Origin: Clostridiales bacterium
GTDB taxonomy: Bacteria; Bacillota; Clostridia; Christensenellales; CAG-138
DNA length: 31,797 nucleotides
Assembly: GCA_004556165.1 (NCBI GenBank)
Contig: SFIR01000018.1
Coordinates: forward strand, 1 to 31,797
Reading direction: 5' to 3'
Shown: positions 1 to 6,856 of the stretch, piece by piece
Layout of the letters: every line of letters starts with the position of its first letter
Numbering within the stretch: position 1 is the first letter of the stretch
Program-made: the position numbers and the translations under genes
The notes under the pieces: generated by a model
What the model was told of the DNA's origin: nothing
Database searches by the model: none
Seen by the model: the letters and a program-made list of their open reading frames with translations, nothing else

Positions 1-216
1 ATACTTTCCGTAAATTGCACCGCCGCATCTGTTCATTTCACAGGAAATCAATACATGGGCACCGACCTCCGGCAACCTCTCCGTCACCGAAATCCACTCT
101 TGCACCGTTACGCCGTTGTCAAGCAGATAATCCGCAACAGCTTCTGTCGGGTCTACCAATTCGTGCGGAAATATTGGTTTCCTTAAAATCTCAATCAACT
201 TTTCCCTAACGTCCAT
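1..216 (-). CDS. DUF551 protein, N-terminal part (continues at the other end of the window)
   Basis: The 72 codons from the ATG at 216 run off the left edge exactly on a codon boundary. Residues about 41-58 (EWISVTERLPEVGAHVLI) are the conserved opening of the DUF551 domain, a small domain of unknown function common in Firmicutes phages. The C-terminal DUF551 half (VTHWMPLPNPP) is at 31699-31797 and would join in frame to give a 104-aa protein. The start codon overlaps the upstream stop as TGATG. The first nine residues (MDVREKLIE) are nearly the same as those of the Lar-like gene at 762-1028. Function is unknown; its place among small early genes suggests an accessory host-takeover role (inference). 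Confidence 0.85.
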   Translation of the reverse strand, partial: MDVREKLIEILRKPIFPHELVDPTEAVADYLLDNGVTVQEWISVTERLPEVGAHVLISCEMNRCGGAIYGKY

Positions 217-437
217 CAGTCATCACCTTCTTCCAGTCCAAAATGCTTTACTGTTTGCATTGCAGGAATACCGCCAACGAGATACGAAAGTTCACATAGT
301 GCTTTAAGGCAGAAATCATAAGATTCAAAATCCTGCTCAAACAGTTGCACGTTGTTCCTGTGAATTACTCTTGTAAGCCCAACCAGATAGGCTATGTACT
401 GTTTCTGCTGTTTCTTTGTCAGGAAGAAAAGCCGCAT
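216..437 (-). CDS. Hypothetical small phage protein (73 aa)
   Basis: I do not recognise this family. The protein starts MRLFFLTKKQQKQYIAYLVG, is basic at the N terminus, and is mixed helical with an acidic end (EEGDD). The ATG at 437 was chosen because it overlaps the stop of the upstream gene as TGATG and has an AAGGTG Shine-Dalgarno-like stretch about eight bases upstream; a TTG one codon earlier is less likely. It sits in a run of overlapping small early genes and is almost certainly co-translated with them. No transmembrane segment or metal-binding cysteine pair is visible. Confidence 0.7.
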   Translation of the reverse strand: MRLFFLTKKQQKQYIAYLVGLTRVIHRNNVQLFEQDFESYDFCLKALCELSYLVGGIPAMQTVKHFGLEEGDD

Positions 438-775
438 CAATCAACACCTTCTTTCCGCTTTCCGTAGCTGCAAAAATCATTTTCAGTTGAACACCATCCA
501 GTATGTCTTCCATCAATCAAATAGTTGTGCACTTTGCATCTCGCGAATAGCACCCCATCTGAACGCTGCAATTTGCCATCTTCATCACCCCAATATTTGC
601 ACTCCCAGCATCTGACCACAGGAACGGCGTCGATGGGCTTTGCAGAGTGCAAGACAGACTTTACGGCGAGGATTGCTTCACGATATATTGCTTTTTTATT
701 CCCGGAGTATCCGTGGCAGTTTTCGTACTGCCTGTCAACGCATACCTTGATTTCGTCCAAATCACAGAGCCTCAT
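437..775 (-). CDS. Small cysteine-rich phage protein, probable zinc-binding (112 aa)
   Basis: The C-terminal half contains VVRCWECKYWG, a further Cys in FARCKVH, and a Cys-rich end (GWCSTENDFCSYGKRKEG). This DAVPVVRCxxCKYW...DDFCSYGERK layout is common in small proteins of Clostridia and Bacillota phages. It probably binds one zinc ion, but the function is unknown. The start at 775 is supported by a GAGGAGGG ribosome binding site five bases upstream; longer in-frame extensions lack one. It overlaps the end of the Lar-like gene by 14 bases and leads by a TGATG overlap into the next gene. Confidence 0.8.
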   Translation of the reverse strand: MRLCDLDEIKVCVDRQYENCHGYSGNKKAIYREAILAVKSVLHSAKPIDAVPVVRCWECKYWGDEDGKLQRSDGVLFARCKVHNYLIDGRHTGWCSTENDFCSYGKRKEGVD

Positions 776-1028
776 GCTTGCCCTCCTCTCCGGCACGGCG
801 GTTCCAGGCTTCGATGGCTTCTTCCTCCGTAAGAAATTCGTCCCAGAATGCATTCATGCGCAAACCGCTCATGAAGCATTTTCTGTTTGTGCAGCGTACA
901 ATCCATTTTACAAAACTGTACTCGCAGTCGCTCTTGTAGTAACCGATTATCTTTCTGCCTTCGGCAATTGCTTCACCGCCGCAAAACGGACACGGCTTCA
1001 AATCAATCAGCTTTTCCCTAACATCCAT
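762..1028 (-). CDS. Lar-like restriction alleviation protein (88 aa)
   Basis: The sequence has the Lar family pattern: LKPCPFCGGEA near residues 10-20, a second Cys pair in VRCTNRKC, and the C-terminal EEAIEAWNRRAG signature. The prototype Lar of the Rac prophage modulates host type I restriction-modification and relieves restriction of incoming DNA; the role here is inferred from family. AAAGGAG lies about eight bases before the ATG. The first nine residues and their DNA closely match the start of the DUF551 gene, which suggests a recombined 5' end. Two DNA methyltransferases elsewhere in the genome fit an anti-restriction theme. Confidence 0.8.
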   Translation of the reverse strand: MDVREKLIDLKPCPFCGGEAIAEGRKIIGYYKSDCEYSFVKWIVRCTNRKCFMSGLRMNAFWDEFLTEEEAIEAWNRRAGEEGKHEAL

Positions 1029-1030
1029 TG

Positions 1031-1468
1031 TTATGACTCCTTTACAAACTGCCAGCTTTGGGGCGGTCTTTTCAAGCCAAATTCAGATATGTTTCTCACA
1101 AGATAGCCTTTTGTGTTGCAATAGTCAATCATATTGGAGATGTGCCAAAAATAGATCGGCTGCAACGGACGGTTGCTAATATAATCGCATAGGAATTTCC
1201 ATTGCACACAAGTTCCGTCAATGTATGCCCACGGGTCAATGTTTCCGTTGTTTCTCCGCAGGAAGCCGTCAAGAGTTTCGATGTGTGCTTTGTCAATTAT
1301 AAATTCTGCCTTTATCTGTCCTCCAGAACCGCTTTCGCAACACAGACAACGCACTGGATGACCATTTTTCAGCGGTTCAGGCAATGTCTTTCTAATTTCA
1401 AACTCTTTCTTTCCACTTCTTATGTTTCCTAAATGTACTGGTTGAATTGTCGCAATAATTGTTTTCAT
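1031..1468 (-). CDS. ASCH-like / PUA-fold small protein (145 aa)
   Basis: The N terminus reads TIIATIQPVHLGNIRSGKK followed by EFEIRKTLPE, close to the ASCH pattern in which a strand carrying a lysine-rich GxKxxExR motif starts a PUA-like barrel. ASCH domains are predicted RNA- or nucleotide-binding modules, and some act as nucleases or deaminase partners. The later part (residues 75-145) is rich in Trp, Tyr and Cys and I cannot assign it. The start at 1468 is preceded by GGAGG nine bases upstream; the 13-codon longer form lacks such a site. Exact function is unknown. Confidence 0.7.
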   Translation of the reverse strand: MKTIIATIQPVHLGNIRSGKKEFEIRKTLPEPLKNGHPVRCLCCESGSGGQIKAEFIIDKAHIETLDGFLRRNNGNIDPWAYIDGTCVQWKFLCDYISNRPLQPIYFWHISNMIDYCNTKGYLVRNISEFGLKRPPQSWQFVKES

Positions 1469-1503
1469 CTTCCTTTTCCTCCATTTCAGGTCGATACATT
1501 CAA

Positions 1504-2291
1504 TCACTCCGCCGCATTACTCACATCTATCATGGTGATTTCTTTGAAGATTTCTTTGTCAAAGTTCGGGAGTTTTAAGATTTCATCTTTTGCGCCGGGA
1601 GACAGCCTTACCCACCAGTCATTTCTGATAACGGCAAGTTCATCGTCGGGTATCTTTCGCAAGTAACCACCAGTAGCTTTTGCAGCTGGATATGATTCTT
1701 TCTCTTCATCTGTCATTTGGGCGAATTCAACCCAAACAAGATTGCTCGGAACGCAATCCATAGTTTGCTTTGCTACGCTCAAAGACCAGTCTTGAAAGGT
1801 CCAGTTCGAAGGCTTGTTAAATAGATGAATTTTGTTTGCGACCGTATTGAAACAACCGCTGTTGTATTTACCGCTGTTCCAATCGCCGCTGTTGAAATCT
1901 CCGCTGTTCCAGTTGCCGCTGTTGAAATCTCCGCTGTTCCAGTTGCCGCTGTTGCTCCGCTGTTAAAAATGCCTGCATTTTCATTTGTTAAGCCACGCAT
2001 TATATTAAGCTCATCGCCTAAGATTTCCCTAACTATACGAATGCGATTGCTTCCGCACTTGGTATCGTCGGAAACGAGCGCACCCAGTACTTCTATTTCG
2101 CAAAACCGGTTATCTTCTTTAGGTATCACAGAGTAATGGGTATGAACTTTTCGCAACGAATCGCAAAAATGGAACACTGTATTTGTGCAAAGACTTATGT
2201 CGGCATCAGCTACACCAGTGCTGTACTCCTTACCGACCTCGAATTGCATTCCACGGCAACGCAAATCCTTATCAAAACCTTTAATATACAT
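1504..2291 (-). pseudogene. DUF7666 / NSG-pentapeptide-repeat protein interrupted by a frameshift
   Basis: The start at 2291 has a good AAGGAG site. Residues 1-110 (MYIKGFDKDLRCRGMQFEVG, FHFCDSL, RFCEIEVLGA) look like DUF7666. After IFNSG at 1956 the original frame turns into low-complexity Ala/Thr and stops at 1779. The other frame instead reads seven perfect pentapeptides (NSGNW, NSGDF, NSGNW, NSGDF, NSGDW, NSGKY, NSGCF) and continues into FNKPSNWTFQDW...LPNFDKEIFKEIT, the C-terminal region I associate with intact phage relatives. Skipping the two bases at 1954-1955 restores one protein of about 260 aa. The lesion lies in repeat DNA, so slippage is the likely cause. Assembly error or phase variation are alternatives. 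Confidence 0.8.
1849..1964 (-). repeat. Tandem 15-bp repeat encoding NSG pentapeptides
   Basis: Read on the minus strand, the unit AACAGCGG(C/A/T) plus six variable bases repeats seven times from 1953 to 1849, with one more NSG triplet at 1956-1964. Two 30-bp blocks (NSGNW-NSGDF) are identical at DNA level, which makes the tract prone to polymerase slippage. The spacing between the first NSG and the rest is two bases instead of six, and this breaks the reading frame. Confidence 0.9.
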
Positions 2292-2306
2292 TTTCTTTTC
2301 TCCTTT

Positions 2307-2405
2307 TCATTGTCTGTCGTCTTCGAAAAACTTGCTTGCTGCGAGCAAAATTCCGACGAGAATCCCGGGAAATGTGAACGTGAAGAATAACCCTAAATAC
2401 TGCAT
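2307..2405 (-). CDS. Small single-pass membrane peptide (32 aa)
   Basis: A 33-codon frame starts with ATG at 2405, eight bases after a clear AGGAGG, and ends at 2307 just before the ribosome binding site of the next gene. The peptide is one hydrophobic helix (MQYLGLFFTFTFPGILVGIL) followed by a short charged tail ending in EDDRQ. Its length, strong ribosome binding site and snug fit between neighbours argue for a real gene. It could alter host membrane or phage receptor function early in infection, but this is speculative. Confidence 0.7.
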   Translation of the reverse strand: MQYLGLFFTFTFPGILVGILLAASKFFEDDRQ

Positions 2406-2420
2406 TTAATTGCCCTCCTA

Positions 2421-2708
2421 TCAAAAATAGCAAACTTCGTTATTCTTATTAACGTATCTATCGCCGCTAACTCTTGCAACGTCCACGCCGGAGAACACAA
2501 TCTGCATTGGATGAAGTCCTGCTTTCTTCTTTCCGTTCGTGAAGTCTGCATACTTTCTGCGCGTGCCAAAATTATCATTCTCAACAATAATATCGCCGCG
2601 TTCGTCGCCGAAGTTAAGGATAACGGCTTTGACGTACTTATTAACATTTGCTTGGTCTATTTCTGCGCCCCATGCGCGATAGATTTTAGTTGATACATCA
2701 CATTTCAT
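2421..2708 (-). CDS. Hypothetical early phage protein (95 aa), first gene after the early promoter
   Basis: I do not recognise the family. The protein is soluble, mixed alpha/beta and without obvious motifs; it begins MKCDVSTKIYRAWGAEID and ends NKNNEVCYF. AAGGAG sits seven bases before the ATG. It is the first gene downstream of the promoter at 2759-2787, and hence the first gene of the early operon when the genome is read as a circle. Being promoter-proximal it should be among the most strongly expressed early proteins. Confidence 0.75.
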   Translation of the reverse strand: MKCDVSTKIYRAWGAEIDQANVNKYVKAVILNFGDERGDIIVENDNFGTRRKYADFTNGKKKAGLHPMQIVFSGVDVARVSGDRYVNKNNEVCYF

Positions 2709-2758
2709 TTTTGTTCTCCTTCTGGTGTTTGGGATTTCCTTTCCCTTTTGGTGTACTT

Positions 2759-2787
2759 ATTTTAACATTAATCCGCTCGATTTTCAA
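2759..2787 (-). promoter_or_regulatory. Sigma-A promoter for the early operon
   Basis: On the minus strand TTGAAA (2787-2782) is separated by 17 bp from TAAAAT (2764-2759), with an upstream TGT forming an extended -10. It lies between the terminator of the late operon and the first early gene. The expected leader is about 45 nt. Confidence 0.75.
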
Positions 2788-2820
2788 CACTTTTTTAAAG
2801 ATTTTAAAAATATATTTAAT

Positions 2821-2838
2821 GGGCTGCTTTGGCAGCCC
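2821..2838 (-). terminator. Second hairpin downstream of the main terminator
   Basis: GGGCTGC and GCAGCCC form a perfect 7-bp stem with a four-base loop. On the minus strand it is followed by an AT-rich run (ATTAAATATATTTTT) rather than a clean T tract. It probably backs up the stronger terminator just upstream and insulates the early promoter. Confidence 0.5.
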
Positions 2839-2856
2839 ACGCCTCGATTTAATTGT

Positions 2857-2892
2857 AAAAAAAAGGACCCCTCGGCAATGAACCCGAGGGGT
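2857..2892 (-). terminator. Strong Rho-independent terminator at the end of the late operon
   Basis: ACCCCTCGG (2892-2884 on the minus strand) pairs with CCGAGGGGT (2875-2867) as a 9-bp stem with an 8-base loop. CC and eight T residues follow. It lies 12 bases after the last late gene. TTTTT also follows the stem on the plus strand, so it may act in both directions. It is the only textbook terminator I found in the genome. Confidence 0.9.
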
Positions 2893-2904
2893 GTTTTTAG
2901 TGAA

Positions 2905-3114
2905 TTATATGTGCTTAAAAAGTTGCTTTTCTGCTTTGTAAACTCTGGTCTTGATGTGCCTATCCGAATAATTGAATTCTTCAGCCAGCTGTTCATAAGT
3001 CCTGCCATCGAGTAAGCGGCGTTTCAATATGGCTCTGTCAGTTTCGTTGAATATCCACGAATCTATCAGCTCGACCCATTCTTTACGGCTGAGGCTGAAC
3101 GCATCTGCTCTCAT
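2905..3114 (-). CDS. Sigma-70 region 4-like helix-turn-helix protein (69 aa)
   Basis: Residues about 22-68 read NETDRAILKRRLLDGRTYEQ followed by LAEEFNYSDRHIKTRVYKAE, the pattern of a sigma region 4 helix-turn-helix (LxxRxxxGxTYEQLAEExxxSxxxIKxxxxKA). Such short stand-alone domains are frequent in phages and prophages of Clostridia. They may bind promoter DNA or RNA polymerase. It is the last gene before the main terminator, immediately upstream of the early promoter. The ATG at 3114 follows GGAGG by 11 bases; a longer version from 3153 has no good ribosome binding site but cannot be excluded. A role in the transcription switch is inferred. Confidence 0.75.
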   Translation of the reverse strand: MRADAFSLSRKEWVELIDSWIFNETDRAILKRRLLDGRTYEQLAEEFNYSDRHIKTRVYKAEKQLFKHI

Positions 3115-3184
3115 AATATCATCATCCTCCATATCGACGAAAATCGCACTCATAGGTAATGCTGTAATAGCCTCTGCAATACGG

Positions 3185-3478
3185 TTATTCCGCAGGCATT
3201 TCTTGCGGCGTTACGCTATTGTTGCCATCGCCGATGATAGAAGTCGGGTTTCCCTGCTGCGTGACGGTGTAGCTGCTGTTCGTGTTGCCGTTGTTGTTGG
3301 CATAAATAAGCCAACCTATATTGCTCGCAAAGGTCAAAGCGATGATCACGATTAACGCAATAACAAGCCGCTTGATAATGCGTTCAGCTCGTGACATTGA
3401 CGATTCAAAAGCCGCATAGGGTACTGACGCAGGAGTTTTCGCGGAAGAGTTGCAGCCGTCGCAAACTTTAGAAGCCAT
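3185..3478 (-). CDS. Single-pass membrane protein next to the holin (97 aa)
   Basis: An N-terminal cytoplasmic-looking stretch with a Cys pair (VCDGC) is followed by one hydrophobic helix at about residues 37-60 (RLVIALIVIIALTFASNIGW). A Gly/Asn/Thr/Gln-rich tail without charge clusters (residues 61-97) follows, which would face outward if positive-inside holds. I do not recognise the family. Its place in the holin cluster suggests an accessory lysis or envelope function, such as a spanin-like or antiholin role, but nothing in the sequence proves it. Confidence 0.7.
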   Translation of the reverse strand: MASKVCDGCNSSAKTPASVPYAAFESSMSRAERIIKRLVIALIVIIALTFASNIGWLIYANNNGNTNSSYTVTQQGNPTSIIGDGNNSVTPQEMPAE

Positions 3479-3481
3479 TTT

Positions 3482-3718
3482 TCACCTCAAAATTAAATTG
3501 CAGATTGATGTTACCAGTATTCCGATGACCGACGTGGCAATAATCCACGCAAGCTTTTTGACTATTACAAAGTCATGCGTCAATATATCTATCCTCTTAT
3601 CGTCATTGGAAAGCTTTTTGTTAATTTCGTCTCGCTTGTCGTCGCAGTCGCTCTGCATGACATATATAGCGTCGAGGACTTGGCGAATATACGCCATATC
3701 GTTTGCATCTATAGCCAT
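3482..3718 (-). CDS. XhlA/BhlA-like membrane-anchored lysis accessory protein (78 aa)
   Basis: Residues 1-52 are a charged, coiled-coil-like helix (DDKRDEINKKLSNDDKRIDI). A C-terminal transmembrane helix (KLAWIIATSVIGILVTSICN) ends close to the C terminus. This architecture matches the XhlA/hemolysin-XhlA-like proteins found beside holins in Bacillus and Clostridia phages. The ATG overlaps the stop of the holin gene as TGATG. Assignment to XhlA is by architecture and context rather than a signature motif. Confidence 0.65.
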   Translation of the reverse strand: MAIDANDMAYIRQVLDAIYVMQSDCDDKRDEINKKLSNDDKRIDILTHDFVIVKKLAWIIATSVIGILVTSICNLILR

Positions 3719-3909
3719 CAGAAACCATCCTTATTCGTAGGATTGTTGAGTGCTGCGAAGGCACCCGCGCCGACCGTGAAAACAGCCAGTGCCAGATTCC
3801 ACCAGCTGAAGCTGTCTGCGAGTTTTACGATTTCAGCAGCAATCAGCGAGCATAATGCTCCCCAGAATACGGGTGATTTCGCTCTATTCCAGTTATTCTC
3901 GTTATCCAT
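3718..3909 (-). CDS. Phage holin (63 aa)
   Basis: The protein has two hydrophobic segments (about residues 13-30, VFWGALCSLIAAEIVKLA, and 35-52, WWNLALAVFTVGAGAFAA) and ends in NNPTNKDGF. That terminal NPTxKDxF motif is usual in small phage holins of Firmicutes. Holins form membrane lesions that release the endolysin. The start at 3909 follows GGAGG by eight bases; a GTG-started form 17 codons longer is less likely. The endolysin is not next to it but about 11 kb away, which is unusual for this phage type. Confidence 0.8.
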   Translation of the reverse strand: MDNENNWNRAKSPVFWGALCSLIAAEIVKLADSFSWWNLALAVFTVGAGAFAALNNPTNKDGF

Positions 3910-3929
3910 TATATAATCCTCCATTCCTT

Positions 3930-5018
3930 TTATGCAGGCATCGGGTTCAAAAGAACCCACTGCTCGCCGTTGTAGACCAGTTGCGCAGTCATTCCCGTCC
4001 CAATATCTGTCGCCTTAATAGCTGCATTTTGGTAGCAACTATATATCGGCTTCGCTCCGGTGTCATTAACATTAAGCGTGGGTGCGGATGCTGTGTTGCC
4101 TAACCTGAACAGTACCGCAATCATCGCCCCGGGCTGTAAAACGAAATTTGGAATTCCAACGCCTTTTGCAACGAATTCCGCCATGCTGTTGCAAACCCCG
4201 TAGCCTCTGCCCTTGGTATATGCATAGAGCTTAGATATTGCATCTGCTATTGTGTCGGATGCTGACAACTCTTCCGAAAGCGAAATAGCCGCATTGAAGC
4301 CGTCCACTTTGCCAATGCTCGAACGACAGTACGCACGGAGCTTCTGTATGCCCTGCAGCACACTATCAGTCGCAACAATGTCGGTGTCTGGAGCTTGTAT
4401 TAAGTTCGCGTATCCTGTAAGCAGAATTGACGATGCGTCCGGCGCTTCTCCGCCTCCTCCTTCACCGGCGTTCTGGAGTTCTTCCAGCATCGCGTAATAC
4501 TGGTCGTGCAATACCTGCGTCGGAATACTCTTCACGCCATCGCTCATTAAGCCGCAATAGTTTTCGTCATATCGCAAATCGTTAATGTCGCTACGGGCTA
4601 TAATACTTACGCCGGATCTGCGATATATTGCATATAAGAACAGCTCATATAACGCCGGGGTTCTGGTAGGAGTTGGAATGCGCGGTGCGCTGGAGGTTTC
4701 CCCCTTGATAACAGTGAGAGCCGTTCTCGAATCAGTCGCTGAGAACTGCAATGCTATGACATCGTATCGAGGGTATGTCGCGTCTGAAGCTTCGAAAGTC
4801 AAAACAGTATCACTGTCATTTTTAATAGAAATGCCAGATGTAGGCGAGAGCCGCATCCATGCCATGCCGCTGCCTATAGTAGCTTGCAGACCGCTACCTG
4901 TGACCGTGATCCCAAAGTTATCCTCGGCATAGACTCCGCTCGTCCTCGTGCAAAAGAACGACGAGAAATCTGCAGCACTATATTCTATGCCGTTCAACGG
5001 AAATGTACTAATTGCCAT
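3930..5018 (-). CDS. Baseplate / tail fibre protein (362 aa)
   Basis: The N-terminal 170 residues (MAISTFPLNGIEYSAADFSS to DLRYDENYCGLMSDGV) resemble the N-terminal attachment domain of Firmicutes baseplate proteins that follow the Tal-like gene. A short coiled coil (HDQYYAMLEELQNAG) and a Gly/Glu linker follow. The C-terminal domain (about residues 275-362: PNFVLQPGAMIAVLFRLGNT, TLNVNDTGAKPIY, LVYNGEQWVLL) is a motif I know from phage tail fibre receptor-binding tips. It is the last tail gene before the lysis cluster. AAGGAG lies inside the end of the upstream gene. It likely binds host cell-wall saccharide, which is inference. Confidence 0.75.
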   Translation of the reverse strand: MAISTFPLNGIEYSAADFSSFFCTRTSGVYAEDNFGITVTGSGLQATIGSGMAWMRLSPTSGISIKNDSDTVLTFEASDATYPRYDVIALQFSATDSRTALTVIKGETSSAPRIPTPTRTPALYELFLYAIYRRSGVSIIARSDINDLRYDENYCGLMSDGVKSIPTQVLHDQYYAMLEELQNAGEGGGGEAPDASSILLTGYANLIQAPDTDIVATDSVLQGIQKLRAYCRSSIGKVDGFNAAISLSEELSASDTIADAISKLYAYTKGRGYGVCNSMAEFVAKGVGIPNFVLQPGAMIAVLFRLGNTASAPTLNVNDTGAKPIYSCYQNAAIKATDIGTGMTAQLVYNGEQWVLLNPMPA

Positions 5019-6018
5019 AAATACTCCTTATACTCATTATTTCGCCAACTTCGAGCGTAGTTTTAGTGGCTTGAGCCTGAAACTTTTGAGTGAATCTTGC
5101 GATTCTTGCTTGAATTATAACGCCGAATTCCGGCAGACTCGCTGTTACAATGTCGCCGAGGTCAAACCTCGTACCGAATTCGCTTGCCATAGGCTCGAAA
5201 GCGCATTCCCACACGCGGTTGCGGTCAAGCAACTTTTCGAGCCCCTTGGCGTATAATCGACTTGTGTACGATGCCGAATCCTCATTAGCTCCTTGCTGTA
5301 TTTCGCGAGCGTCAACAATGAGCTGCCGTTTTTCGCCGTCGTTTGATAGGTCAACATCTACCCTTACACGGTTGGTGTCCTCGCCCTGTCCTAACACTAT
5401 TGCATAATTCTTGTATGTTTGCGTTGACCGGGTCAAGCTTGCATTCTGTATGTTGCCTATCCTCTCCGAGAACTTGAGGTTGAGGTTCTGAATCGGCTTA
5501 TAGAGCTGGATAGAAATGCCGGAAACGATTGAATTTTGAACAACCTTAACCGCTCTAAATCCAATATCAGCCTCTCCACACATAGTTTCGTAGAGCTCGA
5601 GAACGCTCTTGTTAGAAATCTGCGACGGATACGTTTCCGTTAGCGTGCTTTCTTCTATAGTCAACAAGGCGTTTCCGATACTCTCATTATACGCCGTTTT
5701 GAGCGAATTTGCAATAGTAGAATCTGCCTCGATTTTGCCAACAAATGCCAAATCCTCAAGCAATGCCGTGGCTGGCTTCCCCGTGGCAGTGATTTTACCT
5801 CCTTCGCAAACTACAGTTTTAACCACCATTAGCGTGGCCCGGTCGTTGCGTCCGACGAAACAATCAGGTACTATCGCTGCTCTATGCGTGCCAATGTCGG
5901 CAACCTCCAGAGTGAACTTTTCGACCGTGTTGTACCCTTCGCTCCATAGGCAGGAAATGAAGTCTTCGCCTATTACATCAACAAGCTTGAGTTGTGAATT
6001 GTAAACGCTAAGCCTCAT
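5008..6018 (-). CDS. Siphovirus ReqiPepy6 Gp37-like tail protein (336 aa)
   Basis: The sequence starts MRLSVYNSQLKLVDVIGEDF and has the layout of the Gp37-like/tail-hub family found directly downstream of Dit in Gram-positive siphophages, including the C-terminal FDLGDIVTASLPEFGVIIQ segment. It probably forms the tail hub and end plug. The ATG at 6018 is read inside the last codons of the Dit gene with GGAG just upstream; a 12-codon longer form lacks a site. It overlaps the downstream baseplate gene by 11 bases. No peptidase domain is visible at the C terminus, unlike longer Tal proteins. Confidence 0.75.
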   Translation of the reverse strand: MRLSVYNSQLKLVDVIGEDFISCLWSEGYNTVEKFTLEVADIGTHRAAIVPDCFVGRNDRATLMVVKTVVCEGGKITATGKPATALLEDLAFVGKIEADSTIANSLKTAYNESIGNALLTIEESTLTETYPSQISNKSVLELYETMCGEADIGFRAVKVVQNSIVSGISIQLYKPIQNLNLKFSERIGNIQNASLTRSTQTYKNYAIVLGQGEDTNRVRVDVDLSNDGEKRQLIVDAREIQQGANEDSASYTSRLYAKGLEKLLDRNRVWECAFEPMASEFGTRFDLGDIVTASLPEFGVIIQARIARFTQKFQAQATKTTLEVGEIMSIRSIYGN

Positions 6019-6856
6019 ATACTCCACTGAATGGGCTATTGAACGATACCACAACGCCCATCGGCACTCCTTCTTCGTTTCTTGCTACAAGGTGGTTATC
6101 TCCAACGCCCAGCTCAAATAAGGTCGAGCCATCGTTTAGGTATTGAACCGCGTCAGTAATCTTATCTCCTCCGCTCCCGTGCCAGTCGGCACGAAAACTT
6201 CCGTCATCTGCACGCCATATAATTAGCTTGTCGCTTTTTGCCAACGTCATAGTAAATGCAATGTACTTGTTGCCGCACGATAGCCGTGGGTTAGTTATTT
6301 CTTGCAACGCCGTTATTGTAAGGGTGTATGCCGTTGAAGCGTCTCCGTCGTTATATGCGTTGGCTGTCATTACAGGAGAAACCAAGCCAAGCGCAAAGCT
6401 ATTTTCGGACAGCGTAAACGGAAACGTGAAATTTGCTGTCAGTGAGTTAAACTCCACATATTGCGTTTTTGTGTCGCGGAAATAAGGGTCAGGCGCAAAG
6501 AGCGCGAGCAGGAATGAACCGTCGTTCTTTTTAGGCGATACCGTAGGGGTGTCTTTCACAACGACATTGATATAATACTTATCGTCAAATATCAACCTGC
6601 CGGTTGTGAACGCTCTAAAGATTCGCAGCATGTCGCGCTTCACGGAGGGAATACTTCCATAGATATAGCCGTTAATCGTAAGCGTTCTTCCTCCCGCCGA
6701 TACCGAACTGACGTTCTCGCCAACTCGTGAATATGTTTGCGATTTGGTAAGCGTCATCTTCATGCCGCTGAGACCGTCTATGTCAAACACATTACTACCA
6801 TCAGCACCAAAGGTAAAGATGCTGCCATTTTCAGCAATGAATTTAGCATTATACAC
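6008..6856 (-). CDS. Distal tail protein, Dit (282 aa)
   Basis: Residues 1-110 match the Dit N-terminal domain, including GSNVFDIDGLSGM, GRTLTINGYIYGS and DMLRIFRAF. LFAPDPYFRD follows at about 120, the classic Dit motif at the start of the C-terminal galectin-like domain. Dit forms the hexameric ring joining tail tube to baseplate. Its position between the tape measure and the Gp37-like protein is canonical. The start is GTG at 6856, overlapping the tape-measure stop by eight bases, with GGAGG about 12 bases upstream. Confidence 0.85.
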   Translation of the reverse strand: MYNAKFIAENGSIFTFGADGSNVFDIDGLSGMKMTLTKSQTYSRVGENVSSVSAGGRTLTINGYIYGSIPSVKRDMLRIFRAFTTGRLIFDDKYYINVVVKDTPTVSPKKNDGSFLLALFAPDPYFRDTKTQYVEFNSLTANFTFPFTLSENSFALGLVSPVMTANAYNDGDASTAYTLTITALQEITNPRLSCGNKYIAFTMTLAKSDKLIIWRADDGSFRADWHGSGGDKITDAVQYLNDGSTLFELGVGDNHLVARNEEGVPMGVVVSFNSPFSGVYEA

